A stretch of DNA of 64,000 nt from the NCBI RefSeq assembly GCF_041928815.1, contig NZ_JBHFEI010000008.1:228035-292034 (forward strand). Reading direction: 5' to 3'. The stretch's first letter is position 1; every line of letters begins with the position of its first letter. Below, in pieces: positions 23,562-33,187 of the stretch. The translations under genes were made by a program, and so were the position numbers. The stretch is from JBHFEI01 sp041928815. GTDB taxonomy: Bacteria; Pseudomonadota; Alphaproteobacteria; Rhizobiales; Rhizobiaceae. The notes beneath the pieces are model-generated. The model saw only the letters and a list, made by a program, of their open reading frames with translations. It did no database searches and was not told where the DNA came from.

Positions 23562-24929
23562 TCAGGCGGCGATCGCCACCACCTGGTTGCGGCCGTTGCG
23601 CTTGGCCTGGTAGAGCGCCGTGTCGGCGCGCTTCAGCACCGCCTCCGGCGTGTCTTCCGCCAGATTGAACGAAGCGATGCCGAGCGAGGCGGTGATCGAG
23701 AGCGACGGCGCGTCGCCGGGCAGCGCGAAGGGTTTCGTCTCGACGGACAGGCGCAGCCGTTCGGCGACCACGGCCGCGACCTCTGCGGTCGTATCCGGCA
23801 TCACGACGACGAACTCCTCGCCGCCGAACCGGCAGGCGAGATCCGCGCCCCGCACCGCCGAACGGACGCGATGGGCGAACTCGCGCAAAACCTCGTCGCC
23901 GGCATCGTGGCCATAGGTATCGTTGACCGACTTGAACCGGTCGATGTCGGTGATGAAGAGAGACAGCGGCTTGCCCCGCGCCGCCGCGCGGTCTGCGAGA
24001 AGCTTCAGATGGCTGTCGAGATAACGGCGGTTGTGCAGGCCGGTCAGCGGATCGGTCACGGCGAGCTCGATCGTGTGCTGGACGCTGGCGCGCAGGCGAT
24101 CGTTGAAATGCTTGCGGCGGATCTGCGTCAGGCTGCGCGCCAGGAGTTCGTTCGGATCGACGGGGCGGACGATGTAGTCTGTGACGCCGAGTTCCAGCGC
24201 GCGCACCACCATGTCGTCCTGGCCCTGTTCGATGACGAGCAGGATCGGGATGAAGCGCGTCCGCTCCAGCGAGCGGAGCTGCGAGCAGAGGCGCAGCGGA
24301 TCGTAGTCGGGGAAGTTCGAATTGACGATGACGAGGTCGAACGGGTTTTCCGCCGCCTCGAAGAGCGCCGCCTGCGGGTCGGAAATGCCGGTCACCTGCG
24401 CGACCGGCTTCAGTGCCCGCGCGATTCGCTCCTGCGAACTGGCGCGGCCGTCGACGATCAGCACGTTGCCCGGTTCCGTCAGCGTGTCGTAGCGCCCGAG
24501 ATCCTGGAGTCCGATCGAATGGGCGGTCTCGGCGCGCAGACGCAGCTCGTCGCTGACATTCTTCAGCCGGACGAGGCTCTTCACCCGCGAGATGAGCTGG
24601 AGATCGTTGACCGGCTTGGTCAGGAAATCGTCGGCGCCGGCCTTCAGGCCGCGGACGCGGTCGGAGGGCTGGTCGAGCGCCGTCACCATGACCACGGGGA
24701 TATGGGCGGTGCGCGGATTGGCCTTCAGCCGCTCGCAAACCTCGAACCCGTCGATGCCCGGCATCATGATGTCGAGCAGGATGAGATCGACCTGGGTACG
24801 GTCGCAGATGTCGAGCGCGGTGTGACCGTCCGGCGCGGTCAGCACGTCGAAATACTCGGCGAGAAGCCGCGCCTCGAGCAGTTTGACGTTGGCTGGAATA
24901 TCGTCGACGACAAGGATACGCGCGGTCAT
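23562..24929 (-). CDS. pleD: Response regulator / diguanylate cyclase PleD
   Basis: PleD makes cyclic di-GMP when phosphorylated and controls the motile-to-sessile and polar-development switch in alphaproteobacteria. The 455-residue protein has a first receiver domain with phospho-acceptor Asp53 (VDLILLDIMMPGIDG) and a second, receiver-like adaptor domain from about residue 155 (NVLIVDGRASSQERI). It ends in a GGDEF domain with an intact GGEEF active site and the inhibitory RxxD site (RGAD) five residues before it. The start MTARILVVDDIPANVKLLEA was chosen because it is the family N-terminus. It follows divK by 17 bases on the same strand, as in Caulobacter. Confidence 0.96.
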   Translation of the reverse strand: MTARILVVDDIPANVKLLEARLLAEYFDVLTAPDGHTALDICDRTQVDLILLDIMMPGIDGFEVCERLKANPRTAHIPVVMVTALDQPSDRVRGLKAGADDFLTKPVNDLQLISRVKSLVRLKNVSDELRLRAETAHSIGLQDLGRYDTLTEPGNVLIVDGRASSQERIARALKPVAQVTGISDPQAALFEAAENPFDLVIVNSNFPDYDPLRLCSQLRSLERTRFIPILLVIEQGQDDMVVRALELGVTDYIVRPVDPNELLARSLTQIRRKHFNDRLRASVQHTIELAVTDPLTGLHNRRYLDSHLKLLADRAAARGKPLSLFITDIDRFKSVNDTYGHDAGDEVLREFAHRVRSAVRGADLACRFGGEEFVVVMPDTTAEVAAVVAERLRLSVETKPFALPGDAPSLSITASLGIASFNLAEDTPEAVLKRADTALYQAKRNGRNQVVAIAA

Positions 24930-24946
24930 TCGAACTGTCCTGCCAT

Positions 24947-25318
24947 TCAGGCATCGCCCAGATAGGTTTTGATCGTCTCGATGAATTTCGGCACCGAGAT
25001 CGGCTTGGAGACATAGGCCTCGCAACCGCCCTGACGGATGCGCTCCTCGTCGCCCTTCATCGCGAAGGCGGTGACGGCGATCACGGGGATCACATGCAGT
25101 TCATCGTCTTCCTTCAGCCATTTCGTCACCTCGAGGCCGGAGACCTCGGGCAACTGGATGTCCATCAGGATGAGGTCCGGCCGGTGCTTGCGGGCAAGTT
25201 CCAGCGCCTCCATGCCGTTGCGGGTCTGGATCGTCGCATAGCCCGACGCCTCGATCAGGTCGCGGAAGAGCTTCATGTTCAGCTCGTTGTCTTCGACGAT
25301 CATGACCTGCTTGGGCAT
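24947..25318 (-). CDS. divK: Cell-cycle response regulator DivK
   Basis: A single-domain receiver of 123 residues that works with the PleC and DivJ kinases to control CtrA through DivL and CckA. Asp10 (VED), phospho-acceptor Asp53 (DLILMDIQLPEVSG), the conserved threonine in VIAVTAFAMKGDE and the lysine in YVSKPIS are all present. No output domain follows, as expected. It is co-oriented and probably co-transcribed with pleD; both act in cell-cycle and polarity signalling. Confidence 0.95.
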   Translation of the reverse strand: MPKQVMIVEDNELNMKLFRDLIEASGYATIQTRNGMEALELARKHRPDLILMDIQLPEVSGLEVTKWLKEDDELHVIPVIAVTAFAMKGDEERIRQGGCEAYVSKPISVPKFIETIKTYLGDA

Positions 25319-25479
25319 TGCGATACCTTCATCTTTCCCTGCCGTCCGTCAGCCGGTATAAACGATCGAGCACAGGCGAAGGGTCTTGTCCGTTCCCGTG
25401 TCCACACGCCGTCGTAAACGCATGGCCAACCCTCGGCCCGAGGGCGTTGCGGCCGCTCCGGTATTGAGGCTAGACCGAT

Positions 25480-25812
25480 TTGGTTGAAAAAGACGTAACT
25501 TACCGGGGAAAAACGAAGCCGGCGGCGAAATCCGCGCGGGCGGGCACGGATCCCTCGACGATCGCCGCCGCCCTGCTGGTCTGGCTCGCCTCGGAACCGG
25601 ATCTGCTTGGCCGCTTTCTTGCGCTCTCCGGGCTCGACGCGCAGTCGCTGCGCGCGGCCGCCACCGAAGACGGATTCCAGGCGGGACTGATCGACTTCGT
25701 CATGGGCAACGAGGCCGATCTCCTCGCCTTCTGCCAGGCAAGCGGCATCGCGCCGGAAGATGTCGTCCACGCCCATGCCGCCCTTTCGGGCGCGGGGGAG
25801 AGCTGGCCATGA
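25480..25812 (+). CDS. DUF3572 family protein
   Basis: A 110-residue, mostly helical protein of unknown function found in Rhizobiales (DUF3572). The recognisable part is DPSTIAAALLVWLASEPDLL, then FLALSGLDAQSLRAAATEDG and VMGNEADLLAFCQASGIAPE. The start is taken as TTG at 25480, since no ATG or GTG precedes the conserved part in frame. Its stop overlaps the ATG of the next gene (ATGA), so the two are coupled. Confidence 0.75.
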   Translation: MVEKDVTYRGKTKPAAKSARAGTDPSTIAAALLVWLASEPDLLGRFLALSGLDAQSLRAAATEDGFQAGLIDFVMGNEADLLAFCQASGIAPEDVVHAHAALSGAGESWP

Positions 25813-26471
25813 GCGAGGAGCTCTGCTTCGACCACATCCGCCTTTCGGACCGCCCCCTCCTCGTCTGCGACATCGACGAGGTGGTGCTCGAATTCCTGAC
25901 GCCTTTCGAGAACTTTCTCGGTGCGCGCGGCCTTCAGCTGCTGCCCCGCTCGTTCCGTCTCCACGGCAACATCCTGCCCGTGGCGGGCGGCGAACCCGCG
26001 GGGAAGGACGAGGTCGACCGGCTGCTCGAGGGCTTCTTCTGCGAGCAGGAGCAATGGCAGGGGCCGGCGGCGTGCGCGGTGGAGACGCTCGCGGCACTGT
26101 CGCGGGAAGCCGATCTCGTCTTCCTCACCGCCATGCCGCCGCGCCATGCGCTTGCCCGCCGCCGGCTGCTCGACCGTTTCGGGCTCGATTATCCGCTGCT
26201 CGCCACCGAGGACGCCAAGGGGCCGGTCGTGCGCCGGCTGCATGCGGGGCGGCCGCTGCCCGTCGCCTTTCTCGACGACATCGACCGGAACCTCCTGTCG
26301 GTGTTCGACCATGTGCCGGACTGCCTCCTGATCCGCATCATGGCCCATGAAGGCTTCCGCAAGCTCGCCCCCGCCCCCGGCCGTGGCGTGCTGGTCGCCG
26401 AGGACTGGCCGTCCGCCGCCGGCCATATCCGCCAGCATTTCGGGCTTGAGGCGGAGGCGCATCCGGCCTAA
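25809..26471 (+). CDS. HAD-like hydrolase-fold protein
   Basis: A 220-residue protein with a haloacid-dehalogenase-like layout. LLVCDIDEVVLEF gives the DxD motif I, VFLTAMPPRHALA fits motif II (T) and VAFLDDIDRNL fits motif IV. This suggests a phosphatase-like active site. The substrate is unknown. It is coupled to the DUF3572 gene by a four-base overlap. In rhizobia such proteins are usually annotated as hypothetical. Confidence 0.7.
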   Translation: MSEELCFDHIRLSDRPLLVCDIDEVVLEFLTPFENFLGARGLQLLPRSFRLHGNILPVAGGEPAGKDEVDRLLEGFFCEQEQWQGPAACAVETLAALSREADLVFLTAMPPRHALARRRLLDRFGLDYPLLATEDAKGPVVRRLHAGRPLPVAFLDDIDRNLLSVFDHVPDCLLIRIMAHEGFRKLAPAPGRGVLVAEDWPSAAGHIRQHFGLEAEAHPA

Positions 26472-26481
26472 TCTCCTAAAC

Positions 26482-26496
26482 GTTCAAGTTTTGTTC
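26482..26496 (+). promoter_or_regulatory. LexA (SOS) box of dinB
   Basis: GTTCAAGTTTTGTTC matches the alphaproteobacterial LexA site GTTC-N7-GTTC exactly. It ends 14 bases before the dinB ATG, so the transcript leader must be very short or the box overlaps the start site. Confidence 0.85.
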
Positions 26497-26510
26497 CCGT
26501 CGGTGTCCCC

Positions 26511-27800
26511 ATGGATCAGGAAGCGCATGCCGGTGCGGGTTTCTGCCGGGACTGTCTGACGCCGGACGTCCGGACGATGCCGCGTTGCGCGGCCTGCGGC
26601 AGCCCGCGCGTTCTCCGCCATCCCGAACTTCATCGGCTGACCATCGCCCATATCGATTGCGACGCCTTCTACGCCTCCGTCGAGAAGCGCGACAGGCCGG
26701 AGCTTGCCGATGTTCCCGTGATCATCGGCGGCGGCAAACGCGGCGTCGTCTCGACCGCGTGCTACATCGCCCGCATCCACGGGGTGCGCTCCGCCATGCC
26801 GATGTTCAAGGCGCTGGAGGCCTGCCCGCAGGCCGTCGTCATCAAGCCCGACATGGAGAAATATGTCGCCGTCGGTCGGCAGATTCGCGCGATGATGCGC
26901 GCGCTGACGCCGCTGGTGCAGCCGCTCTCGATCGACGAGGCCTTTCTCGACCTCGGCGGGACCGAGCGCCTGCATCGCGACAGCGCGGCGCGAACACTGG
27001 CGAAACTCGCGCGGCAGGTCGAGCGCGAGATCGGCGTCACCGTCTCCGTCGGCCTCTCCTACTGCAAGTTCCTGGCGAAGGTCGCCTCCGACCTGCAGAA
27101 ACCGCGCGGCTTTTCCGTGATCGGCGAGGCCGAGGCGCTCGCCTTTCTTCGCGACCGGCCGGTGACGCTGATCTGGGGGGTCGGCAAGGCCTTCGCCGAG
27201 ACGCTCGCGCGCGACGGCATCCGCACCATCGGCCAGTTGCAGCAGATGGACGAGAGCGACCTGATGCGCCGCTACGGCACGATGGGCAAGCGGCTCTCCC
27301 AGTTGTCGCGCGGGAGGGACAGCCGCGCTGTGGATCCGGAGGGCGAGGCCAAAAGCGTATCCTCCGAAACCACTTTTCACGACGACATCCACGACCGCGA
27401 CGCGCTTGCCGCGCACCTGCGGCGCCTGTCGGAGAAGGTGGCGCTCCGGCTGCGTAGTTCCGGCATCGCCGGCCAGACGGTGGTGCTGAAGCTGAAGACG
27501 GCGGATTTCCGCAGCCGCACCCGCAACCGCCGGCTGGACAGTCCGACGCGGCTTGCCGACCGGATCTTTCGCACCGGGCTTTCGCTTCTCGACCGGGAAG
27601 CCGACGGAACGGCCTTCCGCCTCATCGGCATCGGCGTCAGCGATCTTTCCGGCGACGCCCCTTCCGATCCGCCCGATCTCCTCGATCCGCAGGCCGAGCG
27701 GCGCGCCCGGGCCGAGGCGGCGATGGACAGCGTCCGCGATCGTTTCGGCCGCGGGAGCGTCGAGACCGGCTACACCTTCAGCCTCGACCGCAAGCGCTGA
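26511..27800 (+). CDS. dinB: DNA polymerase IV with N-terminal zinc ribbon
   Basis: Y-family translesion polymerase, 429 residues. The catalytic palm shows HIDCDAFYASVEKRD (Asp49), YIARIHGVRSAMP and PLSIDEAFLDLGG. The HhH-containing thumb (VTLIWGVGKAFAETL) and the little-finger domain follow. Before the polymerase core there is a 40-residue extension with two CxxC pairs (Cys12/15 and Cys26/29), a likely zinc ribbon absent from E. coli DinB. The exact LexA box just upstream indicates SOS induction. The C-terminus RKR lacks an obvious clamp-binding pentapeptide at the very end. Confidence 0.95.
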   Translation: MDQEAHAGAGFCRDCLTPDVRTMPRCAACGSPRVLRHPELHRLTIAHIDCDAFYASVEKRDRPELADVPVIIGGGKRGVVSTACYIARIHGVRSAMPMFKALEACPQAVVIKPDMEKYVAVGRQIRAMMRALTPLVQPLSIDEAFLDLGGTERLHRDSAARTLAKLARQVEREIGVTVSVGLSYCKFLAKVASDLQKPRGFSVIGEAEALAFLRDRPVTLIWGVGKAFAETLARDGIRTIGQLQQMDESDLMRRYGTMGKRLSQLSRGRDSRAVDPEGEAKSVSSETTFHDDIHDRDALAAHLRRLSEKVALRLRSSGIAGQTVVLKLKTADFRSRTRNRRLDSPTRLADRIFRTGLSLLDREADGTAFRLIGIGVSDLSGDAPSDPPDLLDPQAERRARAEAAMDSVRDRFGRGSVETGYTFSLDRKR

Positions 27801-27966
27801 GGCCTTCGACCGGGGATGCGCACATGTCGCATCCCCGGTCGGAGGGCCTCACGGATCACGATGGCGTGAAGATCGGACGGCGCGCCGCCCTGGGCTGCGT
27901 GGTCAAAGTTTCCTTAAGCCTCGATGGCTATCCTGTCCGGGTTTTGTATTGCGTCGGATGTTTGTC

Positions 27967-29196
27967 ATGCGTTTGTATCGGGTCCTTGCCACAGCCTCCG
28001 CCACGCTCCTGCTCGCCGCCGCTCCGGGGCTTGCAGCGGATGCGCCCTACCAGATCGTCGTCTCGCGCGACCAGCAGTCGCTCGTCGTCTATGACGGCGA
28101 CACCGTTGTCGCGACCTCGCGCGTCTCGACGGGAAAGAAGGGGCACACGACGCCGACCGGGATCTTCTCGATCCTGGAAAAGCGCCGGCACCACCGCTCC
28201 AACATCTATTCCAACGCGCCGATGCCGTTCATGCAGCGCCTGACCTGGTCGGGGATCGCGCTGCATGCCTCGAACCATGTGCCGAACCATCCGGCCTCCC
28301 ATGGCTGCATCCGCATGCCGAACAGCTTCGCCGAGACGCTCTACAGGATGACCGATCGCGGCCTGCATGTCATCGTCTCCGGCCGGCAGGTGACGCCGCA
28401 GGAGGTGGTGCATCCGCTGCTGTTCCAGCCGCATGTCGCGCCGCCGCCGCTCCTGTCCGACGCGCAGCTGCGTCCGGCCATGTCGAGCGGCGCCGCGGGC
28501 CTCGTCGAGGTGGCGATGACCGAGCCCGCTCCCGGCACCAGCGCAAATCCGCGTGCCGACGCACCGCCGATCCGGATCCTGATCACCCGCAGGGATGCCG
28601 CCGACGGCATCCGCGACCTGCAAGGCGCGCTGGCCGGCCTCGGCTACCTTCCCGGTCCGATCGACGGCCATGCCGGCCCACAGACGATCGACGCGGTGAA
28701 GGCGTTCCAGACAGCAGACGGACAGGAGGCCGACGGGCGTATCTCACCCGAGCTGGTGGCCGCAGTTTACGCGAAGGCCGGAAAGGGATTGCCGCCGAAC
28801 GGAAGGCTGCTCGTGCGCCGGAATTTCAAACCGCTTTTCGAAGCCGACGTCACCATCGACCGGCCGGACATGGCGCTCGGCACCCTTTTCCTGCAATTCC
28901 AGGATGTCGATACGGCCGGCACGCGCGGCAAATGGTTTGCGGTCGCGCTCGAGAACACGCTGTCGGCCGCGACGAAGGCGAGGCTCGGCATCACCACCGA
29001 CAGCGACCCGACTGCTTTCAACGCCGTGCAGAGGACGCTCGGCCGCATCACCATCGCCGAGGACGTGCGAAGGAAGGTCGAGGAGGCGCTGGTCGAGGGC
29101 TCGTCGCTGACCGTTTCCGACGCCGGCACGACGGCGGAAACCGGACTCGGGACGGATTTCATCACCGTGACCCAGGTCGCGCCGCGCGGCAGGTAA
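27967..29196 (+). CDS. L,D-transpeptidase with peptidoglycan-binding domain
   Basis: A periplasmic cell-wall enzyme that forms 3-3 cross-links or attaches proteins to peptidoglycan. The 409-residue precursor starts with a signal peptide (MRLYRVLATASATLLLAAAP, cut near LAADA). The YkuD domain (about 20-140) has the active-site block with histidine and cysteine, HPASHGCIRMPNSFAETLY. A PG_binding_1 repeat lies near 205-260 (DLQGALAGLGYLPGPIDGHAG). The C-terminal ~120 residues are unassigned. An in-frame ATG at 27958 would add MFV; the later ATG gives a better signal peptide. Confidence 0.92.
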   Translation: MRLYRVLATASATLLLAAAPGLAADAPYQIVVSRDQQSLVVYDGDTVVATSRVSTGKKGHTTPTGIFSILEKRRHHRSNIYSNAPMPFMQRLTWSGIALHASNHVPNHPASHGCIRMPNSFAETLYRMTDRGLHVIVSGRQVTPQEVVHPLLFQPHVAPPPLLSDAQLRPAMSSGAAGLVEVAMTEPAPGTSANPRADAPPIRILITRRDAADGIRDLQGALAGLGYLPGPIDGHAGPQTIDAVKAFQTADGQEADGRISPELVAAVYAKAGKGLPPNGRLLVRRNFKPLFEADVTIDRPDMALGTLFLQFQDVDTAGTRGKWFAVALENTLSAATKARLGITTDSDPTAFNAVQRTLGRITIAEDVRRKVEEALVEGSSLTVSDAGTTAETGLGTDFITVTQVAPRGR

Positions 29197-29580
29197 GGGG
29201 TGTCGGAGACCCCTCACAGAGTGAGTCGAGGGACGGCCACAAACCGTTGCCTTCGTTTGACAATCCTCCCCGAACCCCGCCGCGCCGGCGTGCACCGCAC
29301 CAGGATGCGCCTGTTCCGGGATGCTGGAGTCTTTTCAGGCTCTTGCGTCGCGCCGCGCAGAAAACGATTCATGCGGGTGGCTGGCGCTGAAAGCGTGTCC
29401 CAGGAGAGCCTGCCGCGTCCTTGCGAAAGACATCTGTAAAAACAGCGGCCTGAAGCGCAGGACCGTCTCCGATGAAACGCGATGCGCTTCAGACGATGAA
29501 TCCGCCGGCCCGGCCAAGCCTTTGACATTCCTGCCCTGCCAGGGTCGCACGGCAGGTGCGCCCATCCCTCCCTCTTCCGC
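29197..29580. repeat. Intergenic region with palindromic repeat
   Basis: No gene is seen. A hairpin GGGGT/ACCCC follows the L,D-transpeptidase stop. The centre holds a mosaic-type element: CTGAAGCGCA (29450-29459) and TGCGCTTCAG (29483-29492) form a 10-bp inverted repeat, preceded by GCGAAAGACATCTGTAAAAA, a phrase of the same rhizobial repeat style as at 22.7 kb. The dnaE and L,D-transpeptidase genes converge here. Confidence 0.6.
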
Positions 29581-32500
29581 TCAGACGAGCTCGACGTCGA
29601 TGACGCCCGGAGCGCTGCGCAGCGCAGCGGCGATCTCCGGCGAGATCCGGTAGCGATCGTTCAGTTCGACCTCGATTTCCCGCTGGCCGTTCTCCTTGAT
29701 CACGACGAAGGAGACGATGCCCTCACCCTTGGCGTTCAGATGGGCGGCGATCGAGCGGAGCGGACCGGAATCGCGCACATAGACCCGAAGCGCCTTCTGC
29801 ATCGCCAGCGAGCGTTCCTCCAGCGACTGCACAGTCTGGATCCGCATGCCGATGCCCTCCGGCCGTTCTTCCGCCTGTACGGTCAGGACAACGGAGGTCG
29901 CCGGCTCGAGCAGATCGCGATACTGCGCCAGCATTTCCGAAAACAGCACTGCCTCGTATTGTCCCGACGCATCGGAAAAGGCGACGATGCCCATCTTGTT
30001 GCCGGTGCGGGTCTTGCGCTCCTGCCGCGAGATGACGGTGCCGGCAAGGCGGCCCGCCGTCGCCCCCTGCTTCACGGCGGCGGCGAAATCGCCATAGTTC
30101 TGCACGCGCATCTTGCCGAGAAGATCCGCATAGGCATCGAGCGGGTGGGCGGAAAGGTAGAAGCCGAGGACCTGGAATTCGCGGTGAAGCTTTTCCGACG
30201 GCAGCCAGGGCGGCGTGTCGGGCAGGCCGATCCGCTCGGGCCCGGTCGCCGCGCCGAGGCCGAACATGTCGCTCTGGCCGCTGACCTTGTTTTCCTGCGC
30301 CCGGCCGGCGAAGCCGATGATGCGGTCGAGGCCGGCGACCAGCGCCGCCCGGTCGTGACCGAAACCATCAAAGGCCCCGGCCGCAATCAGGCTTTCGAAG
30401 ACGCGGCGGTTGAGCAGCTTCGGATCGATCCGCAGGCAGAAATCCTCAAGGCTGGCAAAGGGCCTGTCGCCCCGCATCGCGACAACATGCTCTACCGCCG
30501 CCTCGCCCACCCCTTTCAGCGCGCAGAGCGAATAAAGGATCTTTCCCTCGCCCGGCTCGAAGTGGCGGAACGAGGTCTGCACCGAGGGCGGTACGATGGC
30601 GATGCCGTGCCGCATCGCGTCGAGGCGGAAATCGTTGATCTTGTCGGAATTCGCCATGTCGAGCGTCATCGACGCGGCGAGGAACTCGACCGGGAAATGC
30701 GCCTTCACATAGGCGGTCTGGTAGGAGACGATCGCATAGGCGGCGGCGTGGGACTTGTTGAAGCCGTAATTGGCGAATTTCGCCAGGAGGTCGAAGATCA
30801 TGTCGGCCTGCGCCTTTGCGACGCCGTTCTTCACCGCGCCGTCGACGAAGCGCTCGCGCTGCTTGTCCATCTCGGCCTTGATCTTCTTGCCCATGGCGCG
30901 GCGCAACAGATCCGCCTCGCCGAGCGAATAGCCGGACAGGACCTGGGCGATCTGCATCACCTGTTCCTGGTAGACGATGACGCCCTGGGTCTCCTTCAGG
31001 AGATGATCGATCATCGGATGGATCGATTCGATCTCCTCCTCGCCATGCTTGCGGGCATTGTAGACGGGGATGTTCTCCATCGGGCCGGGGCGGTAGAGGG
31101 CGACCAGCGCGATGATGTCCTCGATACAGTCCGGCCGCATGCCGATCAGCGCCTTGCGCATGCCGGCACTTTCCACCTGGAACACGCCGACCGTGTCGCC
31201 GGCGGAAAGCATGTCGTAGGTCTTCTTGTCGTCGAGCGGGAGGGCCTCCAGATTGAGGGAGATGCCGCGCCGGGCGATGAAGTCGACGGCGGTCTTCAGC
31301 ACCGTCAGCGTCTTCAGCCCGAGAAAGTCGAACTTGACGAGGCCCGCCTGCTCCACCCACTTCATGTTGAACTGGGTGACCGGCATGTCCGAGCGCGGAT
31401 CGCGATACATCGGCAGCAGTTCGGCGAGCGGCCGGTCGCCGATGACGATGCCGGCGGCATGGGTCGAGGCGTGGCGGTAAAGGCCCTCGATCTTCTGGGC
31501 GATGTCGAGCAGGCGGGCGACGACCGGCTCCTTCTCCGCCTCCTCGCGCAGCCGCGGCTCCTCCTCGATCGCCTTCGACAGAGGTGTCGGATTGGCGGGG
31601 TTGTTCGGGACCAGCTTGCAGATCTTGTCGACCTGGCCATAGGGCATTTCGAGCACGCGGCCGACGTCGCGCAGCGCCGCCCGCGCCTGCAGCGAGCCGA
31701 AGGTGATGATCTGCGCCACTTGGTCGCGGCCATACTTCTCCTGGACGTAGCGGATCACTTCCTCGCGCCGGTCCTGGCAGAAGTCGATGTCGAAGTCCGG
31801 CATCGACACGCGCTCGGGATTGAGGAAGCGCTCGAAGAGCAGCGAGAAGCGCAGAGGATCGACATCGGTGATCGTCAGGGCGTAGGCGACGAGCGATCCC
31901 GCGCCCGAACCGCGGCCAGGACCGACCGGGATCGCGTGCTGCTTCGCCCACTTGATGAAGTCGGAAACGATCAGGAAATAGCCTGGAAACTTCATCCGCT
32001 CGATGACGCCGAGCTCGAATTCCAGTCTCTCGCGATAGTCGGCCTCGCTGTAGCCCGGCGTCATGCCGAGCGTCGCCAGCCGCTCGGTCAGCCCTTCGTT
32101 CGCCTGGTCGCGCAGTTCCCGCGCCTCCGCCGCATCGGCTGCGGCCGGATCGTTCGACGCGCCGGTGAAGCGCGGCAGGATCGGCGCGCGCGTTTCCAGA
32201 ACGAAGGCGCATCGCCGCGCGATCTCGACGCTGTTTTCCAGCGCCTCCGGCAGATCGGCAAAGAGCGCGGCCATCTCCTTGCGCGACTTCAGGTAGTGGT
32301 CGGGGGTAAGCCGGAAACGGCGGTCATCCGAAACCATCGCATTATGGGCCACCGCCATCAGCGCGTCATGGGCATCATAGTCGGCCGGCGTCGGAAAGAA
32401 GGCCTCGTTGGTCGCGACGATCGGCAGGCGCGCGCGATAGGCAAGGTCGAGCATGCGCCCCTCGTGCCGTCGGTCGAACTGGCCCTGGCGCTGCAGTTCG

Positions 32501-33078
32501 ACATACAGCCGGTCGCCGAAAAGGGCGGAGAGGACCGTCAGCCGCGCCGTCGCCTGCGGCCCCTGACCGGCGCGCAACGCCATATCGACCGGCCCGCCGC
32601 CTGCTCCCGTCAGGCAGATCAGGCCTTCCGTGCCGATGTCGCGCAGCATCGTCGGCGAGATGCGGGTCGCCTGGCTGCCCTCGCCGCCGAGATAGGCCCG
32701 GCTGATCAGCGCGACGAGCCGGCGATAGCCCTCGCCCGTCGCCGCAATCAGCACGATCGCCGGCAGTTTGACGAGATGCTGTGCCCCGCGGCGCTCCCCC
32801 TCGCCCTCGTCCTCCATGTCGATCGAGAGCTGGCAGCCGATGATCGGCTGCAAACCGTCACCGATGGCCTTCTGGGCGAATTCCAGTGCGGCGAACAGGT
32901 TGTTCGTGTCGGCGATGCCGATCGCCGGCTGCGCGTCGGCGACCGCCTTCGAAATGATCTTCTTGACCGGCAGCGCCCCTTCGAGGAGCGAGAAGGCGGA
33001 ATGCACGCGCAGGTGCACGAACTGCGGCAGGGTACCCTCGATCGCCGGTCCATCCCCCTGTCCTGCTGCCCCAGCCAT
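29581..33078 (-). CDS. dnaE: DNA polymerase III alpha subunit (replicative DnaE1)
   Basis: The catalytic subunit of the chromosomal replicase, 1165 residues. It has an N-terminal PHP domain (FVHLRVHSAFSLLEGALPVK), the polymerase active site with aspartates in SMPDFDIDFCQDRREEV after GRGSGAGSLVAYAL, and tandem HhH (ILYSLCALKGVGEAAVEHV). The OB-fold (GRLAGTVISRQERKTRTGNK) and the C-terminal tau-binding region follow. Length and domains fit DnaE1, not the shorter SOS polymerase DnaE2. GGAGG lies 7 bases before the ATG. An SOS-controlled 28-codon gene ends 109 bases upstream on the same strand. Confidence 0.97.
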   Translation of the reverse strand: MAGAAGQGDGPAIEGTLPQFVHLRVHSAFSLLEGALPVKKIISKAVADAQPAIGIADTNNLFAALEFAQKAIGDGLQPIIGCQLSIDMEDEGEGERRGAQHLVKLPAIVLIAATGEGYRRLVALISRAYLGGEGSQATRISPTMLRDIGTEGLICLTGAGGGPVDMALRAGQGPQATARLTVLSALFGDRLYVELQRQGQFDRRHEGRMLDLAYRARLPIVATNEAFFPTPADYDAHDALMAVAHNAMVSDDRRFRLTPDHYLKSRKEMAALFADLPEALENSVEIARRCAFVLETRAPILPRFTGASNDPAAADAAEARELRDQANEGLTERLATLGMTPGYSEADYRERLEFELGVIERMKFPGYFLIVSDFIKWAKQHAIPVGPGRGSGAGSLVAYALTITDVDPLRFSLLFERFLNPERVSMPDFDIDFCQDRREEVIRYVQEKYGRDQVAQIITFGSLQARAALRDVGRVLEMPYGQVDKICKLVPNNPANPTPLSKAIEEEPRLREEAEKEPVVARLLDIAQKIEGLYRHASTHAAGIVIGDRPLAELLPMYRDPRSDMPVTQFNMKWVEQAGLVKFDFLGLKTLTVLKTAVDFIARRGISLNLEALPLDDKKTYDMLSAGDTVGVFQVESAGMRKALIGMRPDCIEDIIALVALYRPGPMENIPVYNARKHGEEEIESIHPMIDHLLKETQGVIVYQEQVMQIAQVLSGYSLGEADLLRRAMGKKIKAEMDKQRERFVDGAVKNGVAKAQADMIFDLLAKFANYGFNKSHAAAYAIVSYQTAYVKAHFPVEFLAASMTLDMANSDKINDFRLDAMRHGIAIVPPSVQTSFRHFEPGEGKILYSLCALKGVGEAAVEHVVAMRGDRPFASLEDFCLRIDPKLLNRRVFESLIAAGAFDGFGHDRAALVAGLDRIIGFAGRAQENKVSGQSDMFGLGAATGPERIGLPDTPPWLPSEKLHREFQVLGFYLSAHPLDAYADLLGKMRVQNYGDFAAAVKQGATAGRLAGTVISRQERKTRTGNKMGIVAFSDASGQYEAVLFSEMLAQYRDLLEPATSVVLTVQAEERPEGIGMRIQTVQSLEERSLAMQKALRVYVRDSGPLRSIAAHLNAKGEGIVSFVVIKENGQREIEVELNDRYRISPEIAAALRSAPGVIDVELV

Positions 33079-33187
33079 GCGCGCGCCTCCGATTCCAGAC
33101 CGACACAGGGTAGCGCGTCACGGCCAGGCTGTATGCGGGTTCGCGCGTCTGCACACAGGGAAATCGGCAGTCGCCGCAAGGGCTCCG

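Noticed and set aside
29581..33078. DnaE2 (SOS error-prone polymerase) because of the nearby LexA box
   Set aside because: Length, an apparently intact PHP domain, and the absence of imuA/imuB fit the replicative DnaE1.
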